This document shows, piece after piece, positions 1 to 5,086 of a stretch of 5,111 nucleotides of DNA (positions are counted from its first letter, which is position 1; every line of letters begins with the position of its first letter). Position numbers and translations under genes: made by a program. The stretch covers positions 1 to 5,111 of the forward strand of contig JAKLGF010000039.1 of the NCBI GenBank assembly GCA_022710815.1, read 5' to 3'. The stretch comes from Patescibacteria group bacterium. Lineage in GTDB: Bacteria; Patescibacteriota; Minisyncoccia; Minisyncoccales; JAGOPM01. Below the pieces are notes generated by a model. The model did not search any database. It saw nothing but the letters and a program-made list of their open reading frames with translations, and had not been told where the DNA came from.

Positions 1-266
1 AAGACCATTCCTTCTCTGATTTTGAATCCGGCAATGGATTTATGGGATTTAGTGAAAACCGCTTTCTGTCCTGTAATTGTTGCAAGATCCTGTGATACCA
101 AAGACTCTATTCTTCTAACAGATTCTTTGTTTGCCTTGGCAACTTCTTTTCCAAATCCGACATTGAGAACTATTTTGCGGATTTTGGGAACAGCCATAGA
201 ATTCTTAAATCCGAATTCTTTCATCATGGCTGGTATAACTTGTTTTTTGTATGTTTCTGCCAACAT
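1..266 (-). CDS. rplE: 50S ribosomal protein L5, N-terminal part (runs off left edge)
   Basis: The first 88 codons of L5, a large-subunit protein that binds 5S rRNA in the central protuberance and contacts P-site tRNA. I translated this by hand because the gene is open at the window edge. It begins MLAETYKKQVIP and contains VPKIRKIVLNVGFGK (residues 27-41) and the hallmark block TGQKAVFTKSHKSIAGFKIR (65-84), matching the family's ITGQKP...KSVAGFKIRxG signature. Roughly half of a normal ~180-residue protein is present. The start at 266 gives the usual distance to the conserved VPKIxKIVLN block; ATGs at codons 14, 15 and 24 would cut into the family N-terminus. It lies 9 nt after the L24 stop, with an A-rich spacer (TAAAAAAAC) and no Shine-Dalgarno. 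It is the only start here preceded by C instead of T. Confidence 0.96.
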   Translation of the reverse strand, partial: MLAETYKKQVIPAMMKEFGFKNSMAVPKIRKIVLNVGFGKEVAKANKESVRRIESLVSQDLATITGQKAVFTKSHKSIAGFKIREGMV

Positions 267-275
267 GTTTTTTTA

Positions 276-608
276 TTATCCATTAATCATTTGTGAGCAT
301 TTCTTGCACACTCTTGATTTCTGGGCTTTTGCGTCCTTGGATTTTGCAGCAATTTCAAAACCGACTCTGGTTGCTTTTTTGCAATTAGGACAAATTAATT
401 TTACGTTGGAAATATGGATTGGGGCTGCTATTTCCACGATCTGACCTTTTTCCCCTTGGCGTCTGGGTCGGGCATGTTTTTTAGCCACATTTACGCCATC
501 AACTTTTAATTTTTCTTCTCTGGGTAAAACTGCCAAAACTTTTCCAGTCTTGCCTCTGTATTTTCCAGAAATTACCAATATATTGTCTCCTTTTTTAATC
601 TTGTTCAT
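276..608 (-). CDS. rplX: 50S ribosomal protein L24, four-cysteine (zinc-ribbon type) form
   Basis: L24 is an early assembly protein that binds 23S rRNA domain I near the peptide tunnel exit. The N-terminal KOW domain is clear: KKGDNILVISGKYRGKTGKV (residues 5-24), followed by VDGVNVAKKHARP (36-48) and the conserved GQIVEIAAPIHISNV (55-69). The C-terminal part carries two CxxC pairs, Cys73/Cys76 (CPNC) and Cys101/Cys104 (CKKC), with the family's TRVGF between them (80-84). In family terms this is the cysteine-containing, presumably zinc-binding version; E. coli L24 lacks these cysteines. Length is 110 residues, against about 104 in E. coli. The ATG lies 1 nt after the L14 stop (TAA T ATG), so translation is probably coupled. 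The stop is TAA, 9 nt before L5. Confidence 0.98.
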   Translation of the reverse strand: MNKIKKGDNILVISGKYRGKTGKVLAVLPREEKLKVDGVNVAKKHARPRRQGEKGQIVEIAAPIHISNVKLICPNCKKATRVGFEIAAKSKDAKAQKSRVCKKCSQMING

Positions 609-609
609 A

Positions 610-981
610 TTACACTATTTCTGGTGCGATTGCGATTATTTCATCAAAACCTTTTTCTCTTAATTCTCTGGGTATTGGTCCGGTCAATCTTCCTCCTTTG
701 GGTTTCTTTGTTTTGGCATCAAGTATGACACAGGCATTTTCATCAAATCTGATATATGTTCCGTCAGCTCTCTTGTAGGCTCTTTTTTGCCTAACAACAA
801 CAGCTCTGACTTTTTCATGCTTCTTAACTAATCTGCGGGGTTCTGCTTTTTTAACAGCAGCAACAATGATATCCCCGATCTGGGCATATCTGTGTCTGGT
901 TCCGCCTAAAATAGTGAAGCATTTCACTAATTTTGCTCCGGTATTATCTGTAACTTTTAGCCATGTTCCTACCTGAATCAT
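610..981 (-). CDS. rplN: 50S ribosomal protein L14
   Basis: L14 is a highly conserved protein of the 50S face that contacts 16S rRNA helix 14 in an intersubunit bridge and touches L19. The whole family pattern is present: MIQVGTWLKVTDNTGAK (residues 1-17), the glycine-rich GGTRHRYAQIGDIIVAAVKKAEP, the basic VRAVVVRQKRAYKRADGTYIRFDENACVIL stretch, and the C-terminal GPIPRELREKGFDEIIAIAPEIV. Length is 123 residues, the same as E. coli. One small variation is TW in place of the common TxL/TRL after MIQV. The ATG at 981 starts 4 nt after the S17 stop (TAA TAAT ATG) with no Shine-Dalgarno, which implies re-initiation or coupling. It ends with TAA 1 nt before L24. Confidence 0.99.
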   Translation of the reverse strand: MIQVGTWLKVTDNTGAKLVKCFTILGGTRHRYAQIGDIIVAAVKKAEPRRLVKKHEKVRAVVVRQKRAYKRADGTYIRFDENACVILDAKTKKPKGGRLTGPIPRELREKGFDEIIAIAPEIV

Positions 982-985
982 ATTA

Positions 986-1216
986 TTATGCTATTACTTT
1001 GAATTTTTTATCTTTAGATATTGGTGGACATTCTACAATGGTCACTTTCTGGCCTACCTGATATTGGGCTGAATCATTCACATGGGCCTTGAATGTCTTG
1101 TGTGTCTTGTAATATCTCTTGTATTTGGCATGAAACTTAGTTGTCTGAACTTTGACAACTACTGTTTTTTGCATTTTATTGGAAGCGATAACGCCTTGTA
1201 ATTTTTTCTGTGGCAT
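986..1216 (-). CDS. rpsQ: 30S ribosomal protein S17
   Basis: S17 is a primary 16S rRNA-binding protein with an OB fold in the small-subunit body. The family pattern is visible: LQGVIASNKMQKTVVVKVQ (residues 6-24, matching LQGxVVSDKMxKTxVV), HAKYKRYYKTHKTFKAHV (29-46), VGQKVTIVECPPISKDKKFKVI (54-75). Length is 76 residues, slightly shorter than the 84 of E. coli because the C-terminal tail stops right after the last strand. The usual Arg in the ECRPLSK motif is Pro here (ECPPISK). The ATG lies 4 nt after the L29 stop (TAA AAAT ATG). An AAGGAG at 1239-1234 sits 17 nt upstream, too far for a normal Shine-Dalgarno, and encodes Arg-Ser of L29. An in-frame TAA lies upstream, so no ATG, GTG or TTG extension is possible. 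Confidence 0.98.
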   Translation of the reverse strand: MPQKKLQGVIASNKMQKTVVVKVQTTKFHAKYKRYYKTHKTFKAHVNDSAQYQVGQKVTIVECPPISKDKKFKVIA

Positions 1217-1220
1217 ATTT

Positions 1221-1409
1221 TTATTTGTTATTGCTCCTTAAAATGGTCAGAATGCGAGCAATGTCTTTTTTGGCCTTTGTGATGTCGCTGGTCTTCTTCA
1301 ATTTTCCCAAGCTCAAGTCAAACTGCATTTCATGCAATTTCTTTTTCAAATTTTCCAATTCTTCCTTTAATTCCATTTCTGGTTTTTGTTTCAATTCTAG
1401 GGTTTTCAT
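1221..1409 (-). CDS. rpmC: 50S ribosomal protein L29
   Basis: L29 is a small two-helix protein at the peptide tunnel exit, next to L23, where trigger factor and SRP dock. The sequence is strongly helical and charged: MELKEELENLKKKLHEMQFDLSLGKLKKTSDITKAKKDIARILTILRSN, fitting the family pattern of ELxxxLxxLKxELFxLRFQxAxGxLxNxxxIRxVRRxIARIxTIL. Its 62 residues match the usual 60-70. The ATG at 1409 overlaps the L16 TGA in an ATGA junction, the only overlap in the cluster, so it is likely translated by termination-reinitiation. A GAGG stands only 1 nt before the ATG, too close for a standard Shine-Dalgarno. A second ATG at codon 12 would remove only the divergent N-terminus and cannot be excluded, but the overlap argues for the first. 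Confidence 0.96.
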   Translation of the reverse strand: MKTLELKQKPEMELKEELENLKKKLHEMQFDLSLGKLKKTSDITKAKKDIARILTILRSNNK

Positions 1410-1825
1410 ACCTCGTTTTGTTTAACAAATTTTGTTTTAACTGGCAATTTCTGTCCAGCTTTGGCAAAAGCTTGTCTGGCTTCAGCTTCAGTAATTCCGT
1501 CAATTTCGAAAATGACTCTTCCTGGTTTCATTGGGAAAACATAATGATCAACTCCTCCCTTGCCTCCTCCCATTGGAGTTTCAGCTCCTTTCTGAGTAAC
1601 TGGCTTGGCTGGGAAAATTCTGATCCAAATTTTTCCTCCTTTCTTCAAATATCTCAAAAGTACGCGCCTGGCTGCTTCAAGCTGTCTTGCTGTTATCCAT
1701 CTGGCTTCCATTCCTTTAATTCCATAGCTGCCAAAAGCAACAGTGGTACCGCGGTTATCATTTCCCTTGCTGCGGCCCTTCATCATTTTTCTGAATTTTA
1801 CCTTTTTAGGCATTAACAAAGACAT
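1406..1825 (-). CDS. rplP: 50S ribosomal protein L16
   Basis: L16 binds 23S rRNA near the A-site tRNA elbow and is needed for late 50S assembly. Conserved blocks are PKKVKFRKMMKGRSKG (residues 6-21), TTVAFGSYGIKGMEARWITARQLEAARR (27-54), GGKIWIRIFPAKPVT (63-77), MGGGKGGVDHYVFPMKPGRVIFEIDGI (85-111) and KAGQKLPVKTKFV (122-134). Its 139 residues compare with 136 in E. coli. The position aligned with E. coli Arg81, the residue hydroxylated by RoxA/YcfD, is Pro84 here, and MGKGKG is MGGGKG. Two starts are possible: 1825 (MSLLMPKK) and 1813 (MPKK). I prefer 1825 because its 5-nt gap to the S3 stop matches the other junctions and its -3 A/-1 T context fits the rest. AAGGAG at 1850-1845 is 19 nt away and encodes S3 residues. 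It is the only gene here ending in TGA. Confidence 0.97.
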   Translation of the reverse strand: MSLLMPKKVKFRKMMKGRSKGNDNRGTTVAFGSYGIKGMEARWITARQLEAARRVLLRYLKKGGKIWIRIFPAKPVTQKGAETPMGGGKGGVDHYVFPMKPGRVIFEIDGITEAEARQAFAKAGQKLPVKTKFVKQNEV

Positions 1826-1830
1826 AGTGT

Positions 1831-2472
1831 TTATTCAAATTTTTCTCCTTTATACAACCAGACCTTTATTCCAATTGTTCCATAGGTACAGCGGGCTTCA
1901 TAAAATCCGTAATCAATAATTGCCCTGATTGTTTGCCTTGGCAATTTGCCATAAGCCAACCATTCAGTTCTAGCAATAGTTGAACCATTCAATCTTCCGC
2001 TGAGTGTAATTTTTGCTCCCTGAATTTCTTTGTTCAATTTCATCTTGGTAATTGCCTGCTTGATTGCTCTTCTGTAAGGCATTCTCTTTTCAATCTGTTG
2101 GGCAATGAATTGTCCGATGAACAAAGAATTTGTCCAAGGATTCTTAATTTCCCTTATTTCAAATTTAACATCAACTGTTTTGTCTCTAACAATCTTGTTT
2201 TCAACAAACTTCTTTAAATCTTCCACTCCTTTTCCAGCTCTTCCGATTACAACTCCTGGTCTAGCAGTATTGATAATGATTTTGATCTTTCCAGCAAATC
2301 TTTCTATTTCAATTCCTTGAATTCCAGCTTCTCTAAGCTTTTCTTCCAAAAAGGAGCGAATTTTGTAATCGCTTTCCAAATTGGTCCCGATGTCTTTGGC
2401 AACAAACCAGCGGGAATCAAAATCCTTCATTTCTTTTAATCTATATGCTTTTGGGTGGACTTTATGTGCCAT
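1831..2472 (-). CDS. rpsC: 30S ribosomal protein S3
   Basis: S3 sits at the mRNA entry channel of the 30S subunit and contributes to mRNA helicase activity. The start MAHKVHPKAYRL is the family N-terminus (xGxKxxPxxxRLG). A type II KH domain spans about residues 38-106, with the GxxG loop as GRAG (77-80) inside ARPGVVIGRAGKGVE. The C-terminal domain has MPYRRAIKQAI (131-141), keeping Arg134, Arg135 and Lys138, which correspond to E. coli Arg131, Arg132 and Lys135 linked to helicase function. It continues with SGRLNGSTIARTEW (158-171) and TYGTIGIKVWLYKGE (197-210). Length is 213 residues against 233 in E. coli; the missing part is the variable tail after the last conserved strand. The ATG lies 5 nt after the L22 stop (TAA ACAAT ATG). 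Confidence 0.99.
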   Translation of the reverse strand: MAHKVHPKAYRLKEMKDFDSRWFVAKDIGTNLESDYKIRSFLEEKLREAGIQGIEIERFAGKIKIIINTARPGVVIGRAGKGVEDLKKFVENKIVRDKTVDVKFEIREIKNPWTNSLFIGQFIAQQIEKRMPYRRAIKQAITKMKLNKEIQGAKITLSGRLNGSTIARTEWLAYGKLPRQTIRAIIDYGFYEARCTYGTIGIKVWLYKGEKFE

Positions 2473-2477
2473 ATTGT

Positions 2478-2825
2478 TTATTTCTCAGTTTTGATTTGTT
2501 CTAATTCCAAGATTATATGTGATGTCTTCTTCTGGATTGGGAAAACCTGTCCGCGTGATCTAGGCATTCCACGTTTCAACATTGGTCCTTCATCAACTGT
2601 GACTTTGGAAATCTTTAAATCTTTCTTTTCTATTTTGAAATTATGTTTAGCATTGGCAATGGCTGACTTCAAAAGCTTAGCCATAGGATCGGCTGATCTC
2701 TTGATGACCTGCTTCAAAATTGCCTCAGCTTCAACTGCTGATTTCCCTCTTATCATATCTGCCACCAATCTGGTCTTTCTGGGAGCTACTCTTAAATGAT
2801 TCAATTGTGCCTTGATTGTAGTCAT
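2478..2825 (-). CDS. rplV: 50S ribosomal protein L22
   Basis: L22 binds all six domains of 23S rRNA and sends a long beta-hairpin into the peptide exit tunnel beside L4. Family blocks are LNHLRVAPRKTRLVADMIRGKSAVEAEAILK (residues 8-38), LLKSAIANAKHNF (51-63), and the tunnel hairpin VDEGPMLKRGMPRSRGQVFPIQKKTSHI (77-104). The usual EGPxxKRxxPRxxGRxxxIxKRTSHI pattern is kept, except that the residue after RG is Gln and a Phe-Pro follows. In E. coli, changes in this hairpin (MKR deletion) give macrolide resistance; the corresponding MLKR is intact here. Length is 115 residues, against 110. The gene begins 6 nt after the S19 stop (TAA TAAAGT ATG) and ends with TAA 5 nt before S3. Confidence 0.99.
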   Translation of the reverse strand: MTTIKAQLNHLRVAPRKTRLVADMIRGKSAVEAEAILKQVIKRSADPMAKLLKSAIANAKHNFKIEKKDLKISKVTVDEGPMLKRGMPRSRGQVFPIQKKTSHIILELEQIKTEK

Positions 2826-2831
2826 ACTTTA

Positions 2832-3125
2832 TTATTTGGTTGCAGCCTTTTGCTCGATTTCCTTTTGTTTCTTTCCTCCATGTCTGACAAACTTGGTGGT
2901 AGGAGAAAATTCTCCTAATTTATGGCCAACCATGTCTTCAGTAACATTGACTGGAATGAATTCCTTGCCATTATGCACTCCGAAAACAAATCCAACCATC
3001 TGGGGTGCAATTGTGCAAGCTCTTGACCAGGTCTTGATAACAGTCTTGTCTCCTGGCTTCTTGTTGTCGAGCTTCTTTAATAATTTTGGATCGATAAAGG
3101 GACCTTTTTTCAGCGATCTTGACAT
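2832..3125 (-). CDS. rpsS: 30S ribosomal protein S19
   Basis: S19 is a head protein of the 30S subunit, partnered with S13 and facing the 50S central protuberance. It matches the family throughout: [19 protein letters not shown] (residues 1-19), [47 protein letters not shown] (30-76) and the C-terminal KFVRHGGKK (78-86), followed by a charged tail. Length is 97 residues, typical for bacteria (92 in E. coli). It begins 16 nt after the L2 stop, the widest gap inside the cluster; the spacer is pure A/T apart from one G and has no Shine-Dalgarno. The gene ends with TAA 6 nt before L22. Confidence 0.99.
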   Translation of the reverse strand: MSRSLKKGPFIDPKLLKKLDNKKPGDKTVIKTWSRACTIAPQMVGFVFGVHNGKEFIPVNVTEDMVGHKLGEFSPTTKFVRHGGKKQKEIEQKAATK

Positions 3126-3141
3126 ACTATTTTTTTATTAA

Positions 3142-3969
3142 TTATTGTTTGCTTTTTCTGCGACTTATGATGAATTTATTGGTATACTTTCTCTTTCTGG
3201 TCTTAACTCCCTTGGCCAATTTACCCCATGGGGTTTTTGGACAAGACATACCAAGCGATGTTCTTCCTTCTCCTCCTCCGTGTGGATGGTCGCAAGGATT
3301 CATGGTCTTACCTCTAACTGTTGGTCTGATTCCTTTCCATCTTGATCTTCCGGCTTTTCCTAATTTGATATATTTATGTTCTGGTCTGGAAACTGATCCG
3401 ATTGTGGCAAATGATTCTTGATTAACCTTTCTGACTTCTCCTGAAGGCATTTTCAAGTTAACAAATTTGCCGTCGCAAGCCAAAACAATGGCTGAACTTC
3501 CAGCAGACTTAATCATTTTACCTCCCTGTCCTGCTTCTAATTCAATATTATATACTGTTGTACCAACAGGGATATTGGCCAATTTCATTCTGTTTCCATT
3601 CTTGATTTCTGCTTTGTTAGCTGAAATGATTTGATCTCCTACTTTAATTCCCTGCCAAGCTAAAACATATTTCTTGGTCTTATCAGCATATTCAACTAAG
3701 GCAATAAAGCCAGTTCTGAATGGATCGTATTCAATAGCAATAACTTTTCCAATAGCATCCATTTTGCTCTGTCCGAAATCAACAACTCTGTAAAGCTTCT
3801 TGACGCCTGCTCCTTTATGTCTGCAGCTAATTCTTCCGCTAGAAGCCCTTCCATTTGATCTTTTAAAGAAAAATGAAAGACTTTTTTCTGGTCTCTTATC
3901 GGTTAAGATTGAGAAATCTTCTTTAATTGTGTGGCGTAACGATGGTGTTACTGGAGCAACCTTCTTCAT
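3142..3969 (-). CDS. rplB: 50S ribosomal protein L2
   Basis: L2 is one of the largest and most conserved 50S proteins; it is needed for subunit joining and supports the peptidyl transferase centre. The N-terminal OB-like domain has TPSLRHTIKEDF and RASSGRISCRHKGAGVKKLYRVVDF (residues 41-65). The SH3-like domain holds NIPVGTTVYNIELEAGQGGKMIKSAGSSA (132-160). The C-terminal signature is MNPCDHPHGGGEGR (223-236), with His228 aligning to E. coli His229, important for peptidyl transferase activity. A Cys replaces the usual Val just before DHPH. The protein ends in a basic RKRKYTNKFIISRRK tail. Its 275 residues compare with 273 in E. coli. The ATG lies 4 nt after the L23 stop (TAA AGAT ATG). Confidence 0.99.
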   Translation of the reverse strand: MKKVAPVTPSLRHTIKEDFSILTDKRPEKSLSFFFKRSNGRASSGRISCRHKGAGVKKLYRVVDFGQSKMDAIGKVIAIEYDPFRTGFIALVEYADKTKKYVLAWQGIKVGDQIISANKAEIKNGNRMKLANIPVGTTVYNIELEAGQGGKMIKSAGSSAIVLACDGKFVNLKMPSGEVRKVNQESFATIGSVSRPEHKYIKLGKAGRSRWKGIRPTVRGKTMNPCDHPHGGGEGRTSLGMSCPKTPWGKLAKGVKTRKRKYTNKFIISRRKSKQ

Positions 3970-3973
3970 ATCT

Positions 3974-4330
3974 TTACTTTAATACGTCAATTTTCTGTCC
4001 CTTTTTAACGGTGACAATAACCTTTACTAATCCGCTGGTCTTGCCCATTTTCTTTCCCCATCTGCGCTTTTTAGGCAAAACTGTGATTTTGTTAATCTTT
4101 TCAACATCAACTTTGTAGAAATTCTTGATTGTTTTCTTAATTTCTGTTTTGTTAGCTGATGGATCAATTTCAAAAATGTATTTTCCAGATTCAGCAAGAA
4201 TGCTTGCCTTTTCTGTCATATATGGCCTTTTAAGCAAAACAGGAACATTGGTCTTTAAAGCCAAGCTGGTTTTCTTTTCAGCTTTTGCGTCTTTTTGATC
4301 TTTCTTTAAAATGTTATCAAGAAAAGCCAT
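3974..4330 (-). CDS. rplW: 50S ribosomal protein L23 with N-terminal lysine-rich extension
   Basis: L23 sits at the peptide tunnel exit, where it is the main docking site for trigger factor and SRP. The core domain starts at about residue 32 with LLKRPYMTEKASILAESGKYIFEID, followed by ANKTEIKKTIKNFYKVDVEKINKITV (59-84), the KKRRWGKKMGKTSG loop (87-100) and the last strand with KKGQKIDV. Before the core there is an extra stretch of about 25-30 residues (MAFLDNILKKDQKDAKAEKK...), rich in Lys, Asp and Ala and absent from E. coli L23. Total length is 118 residues, against 100 in E. coli. The extension is likely surface-exposed or rRNA-binding (inference). An internal start at Met38 would cut into the core, so the first ATG is used. 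It starts 1 nt after the L4 stop. Confidence 0.98.
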   Translation of the reverse strand: MAFLDNILKKDQKDAKAEKKTSLALKTNVPVLLKRPYMTEKASILAESGKYIFEIDPSANKTEIKKTIKNFYKVDVEKINKITVLPKKRRWGKKMGKTSGLVKVIVTVKKGQKIDVLK

Positions 4331-4331
4331 A

Positions 4332-4961
4332 TTATTTTACAAATATTTTCTTTAATTCTTCTATCCCGTTCTCGCTAATAACAAGATATTGCTTATTCAA
4401 AATGTCTAAAGCATTCAAATTAGTAACTGGCATAACTTTGGCCTTGGCAATATTTTTGGCAGCTTTGTAAACTTCAGTTTCTGTCTTGGCTAAAGCCATT
4501 AAAAATGATTTCTTTTCTACTGGAGAATTGTAAATCATTTCAGCTACTGTTCTGGTTTTTAAATCCTTCAATTTCAAATCTTCTAAAACAATTAATTCAT
4601 TGTCTTTGGCTTTCAAAGCAATAGCCATCAAAAGAGCTTTTCTCTTCATTTTGACTGGAATATCTCTCTTGTAATTCCTTTCATTGCTTGGTCCGAATGT
4701 AACGCCGCCTCCTTTCCATAAGGGTGATCTGATAGATCCAGCTCTGGCTCTACCTGTTCCTTTTTGCTTCCAAGGTTTTTTACCACCTCCAGAAACATCT
4801 CCTCTGTCTTTACAGTGGGCGCTATTCTGCCTTCTGTTTGAAGATTGAGAAACTGCTACTTGGTGCAACAAATCAAAATTAGCACCAATTTCAAAAACTT
4901 CCTTGGGTAAGGTTATTTCTTTTCCTTTTTTTCCTGCTTGATTGTATGTTTCAATCTTCAT
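4332..4961 (-). CDS. rplD: 50S ribosomal protein L4, first gene of the visible cluster
   Basis: L4 has a globular domain on the 50S surface and a long loop that narrows the peptide exit tunnel opposite L22. The loop region is clear: RRQNSAHCKDRGDVSGGGKKPWKQKGTGRARAGSIRSPLWKGGGVTFGP (residues 43-91), matching the family's T(R)xEVxGGGxKPWxQKGTGRARxGSxRSPxxxGGGxxFGP pattern. It is followed by KMKRKALLMAIALKAKDNELIVLED (104-128) and the C-terminal ALDILNKQYLVISENGIEEL (184-203). Length is 209 residues (E. coli 201). Asp55 stands where Glu or Asp is usual. In E. coli L4 also represses its own S10 operon through the leader; here L4 is the first gene after a long AT-rich non-coding stretch, so self-control is conceivable but there is no E. 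coli-like GC hairpin. No Shine-Dalgarno precedes the ATG. Confidence 0.99.
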   Translation of the reverse strand: MKIETYNQAGKKGKEITLPKEVFEIGANFDLLHQVAVSQSSNRRQNSAHCKDRGDVSGGGKKPWKQKGTGRARAGSIRSPLWKGGGVTFGPSNERNYKRDIPVKMKRKALLMAIALKAKDNELIVLEDLKLKDLKTRTVAEMIYNSPVEKKSFLMALAKTETEVYKAAKNIAKAKVMPVTNLNALDILNKQYLVISENGIEELKKIFVK

Positions 4962-4981
4962 ATTAAATCAATTAATTCTTT

Positions 4982-4995
4982 TTTCACTTTTCACT
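4982..4995 (-). repeat. Two tandem copies of AGTGAAA
   Basis: The 7-nt unit AGTGAAA occurs twice head to tail at 4995-4989 and 4988-4982, followed by AAAAG. It lies 20 nt upstream of the L4 ATG. The second copy is purine-rich but too far from the start, and too unlike AGGAGG, to be an ordinary ribosome binding site. Function unknown. Confidence 0.4.
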
Positions 4996-5009
4996 AATTA
5001 AATAAACCT

Positions 5010-5046
5010 AAAATAATATTTACTAAAATCTTTCTTTTATTATTTT
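5010..5046 (-). repeat. 9-bp all-A/T inverted repeat in the L4 leader
   Basis: AAAATAATA (5046-5038) and TATTATTTT (5018-5010) are perfect reverse complements separated by 19 nt. An RNA stem of nine A-U pairs with a 19-nt loop would be weak, and such repeats arise easily in sequence this AT-rich. It is not followed by a U-run, so it is not a convincing terminator. It could be a protein-binding site or nothing. Confidence 0.3.
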
Positions 5047-5058
5047 TCAAAGGTGACA

Positions 5059-5086
5059 AATATACATTATTACAAATATTTCTCAA
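5059..5086 (-). promoter_or_regulatory. Candidate sigma70-type promoter for the L4-led cluster
   Basis: On the minus strand TTGAGA (5086-5081) and TATATT (5064-5059) are separated by 16 nt; each differs from the TTGACA/TATAAT consensus by one base. The start of transcription would fall near 5054-5051, in a small TCACC patch, leaving a leader of about 90 nt before L4. The sequence is so AT-rich that chance matches are common, so this is a prediction. It is supported by its position in the only long non-coding stretch of the window. Confidence 0.5.

Larger units (their letters stand above)
4962..5053 (-). other. Non-coding leader of L4, free of cytosine from 5051
   Basis: This is the presumed 5' untranslated region of the cluster. 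From 5051 to 4962 (90 nt) the sense strand contains A, T and G but no C, so the RNA can form no G-C pair within itself; apart from a weak A-U stem it should be open. It has no Shine-Dalgarno within 4-14 nt of the ATG (the last 15 nt are ATTAATTGATTTAAT). The first cytosine occurs at codon 5 of L4 (ACA). No riboswitch or attenuator could be recognised. Nothing resembles the GC-paired L4-binding leader of the E. coli S10 operon. Confidence 0.55.

Noticed and set aside
22..444. Plus-strand open frame of 140 codons antisense to L5 and L24.
   Set aside because: It is the shadow of two well-conserved genes, crosses their boundary, and its product has no recognisable domain.
1234..1239. AAGGAG on the minus strand upstream of S17, a perfect Shine-Dalgarno core.
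   Set aside because: It lies 17 nt from the ATG, outside the working range, and is explained by Arg-Ser codons of L29. A second AAGGAG at 1850-1845 is 19 nt from L16 and encodes Lys-Gly-Glu of S3.
1406..1408. Possible recoding of TGA as glycine, as in Gracilibacteria and Absconditabacteria, since L16 would extend by only three codons to a TAG.
   Set aside because: No in-frame TGA occurs inside any of the twelve genes, glycines are encoded by normal GGN codons, and the L16 TGA forms a typical ATGA junction with L29.
1418..1816. Plus-strand open frame of 132 codons antisense to L16.
   Set aside because: Serine- and phenylalanine-rich translation typical of the reverse complement of Lys/Glu-rich genes; it mirrors L16 almost exactly.
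2455..3141. Plus-strand open frames of 114 and 109 codons opposite L22 and S19.
   Set aside because: Antisense shadows of conserved genes, with no ribosome binding site or family resemblance.
3126..3141. A-rich gap between L2 and S19 as an internal promoter or processing site.
   Set aside because: Only 16 nt long, with no paired -35/-10 elements and no inverted repeat; it looks like a plain spacer.
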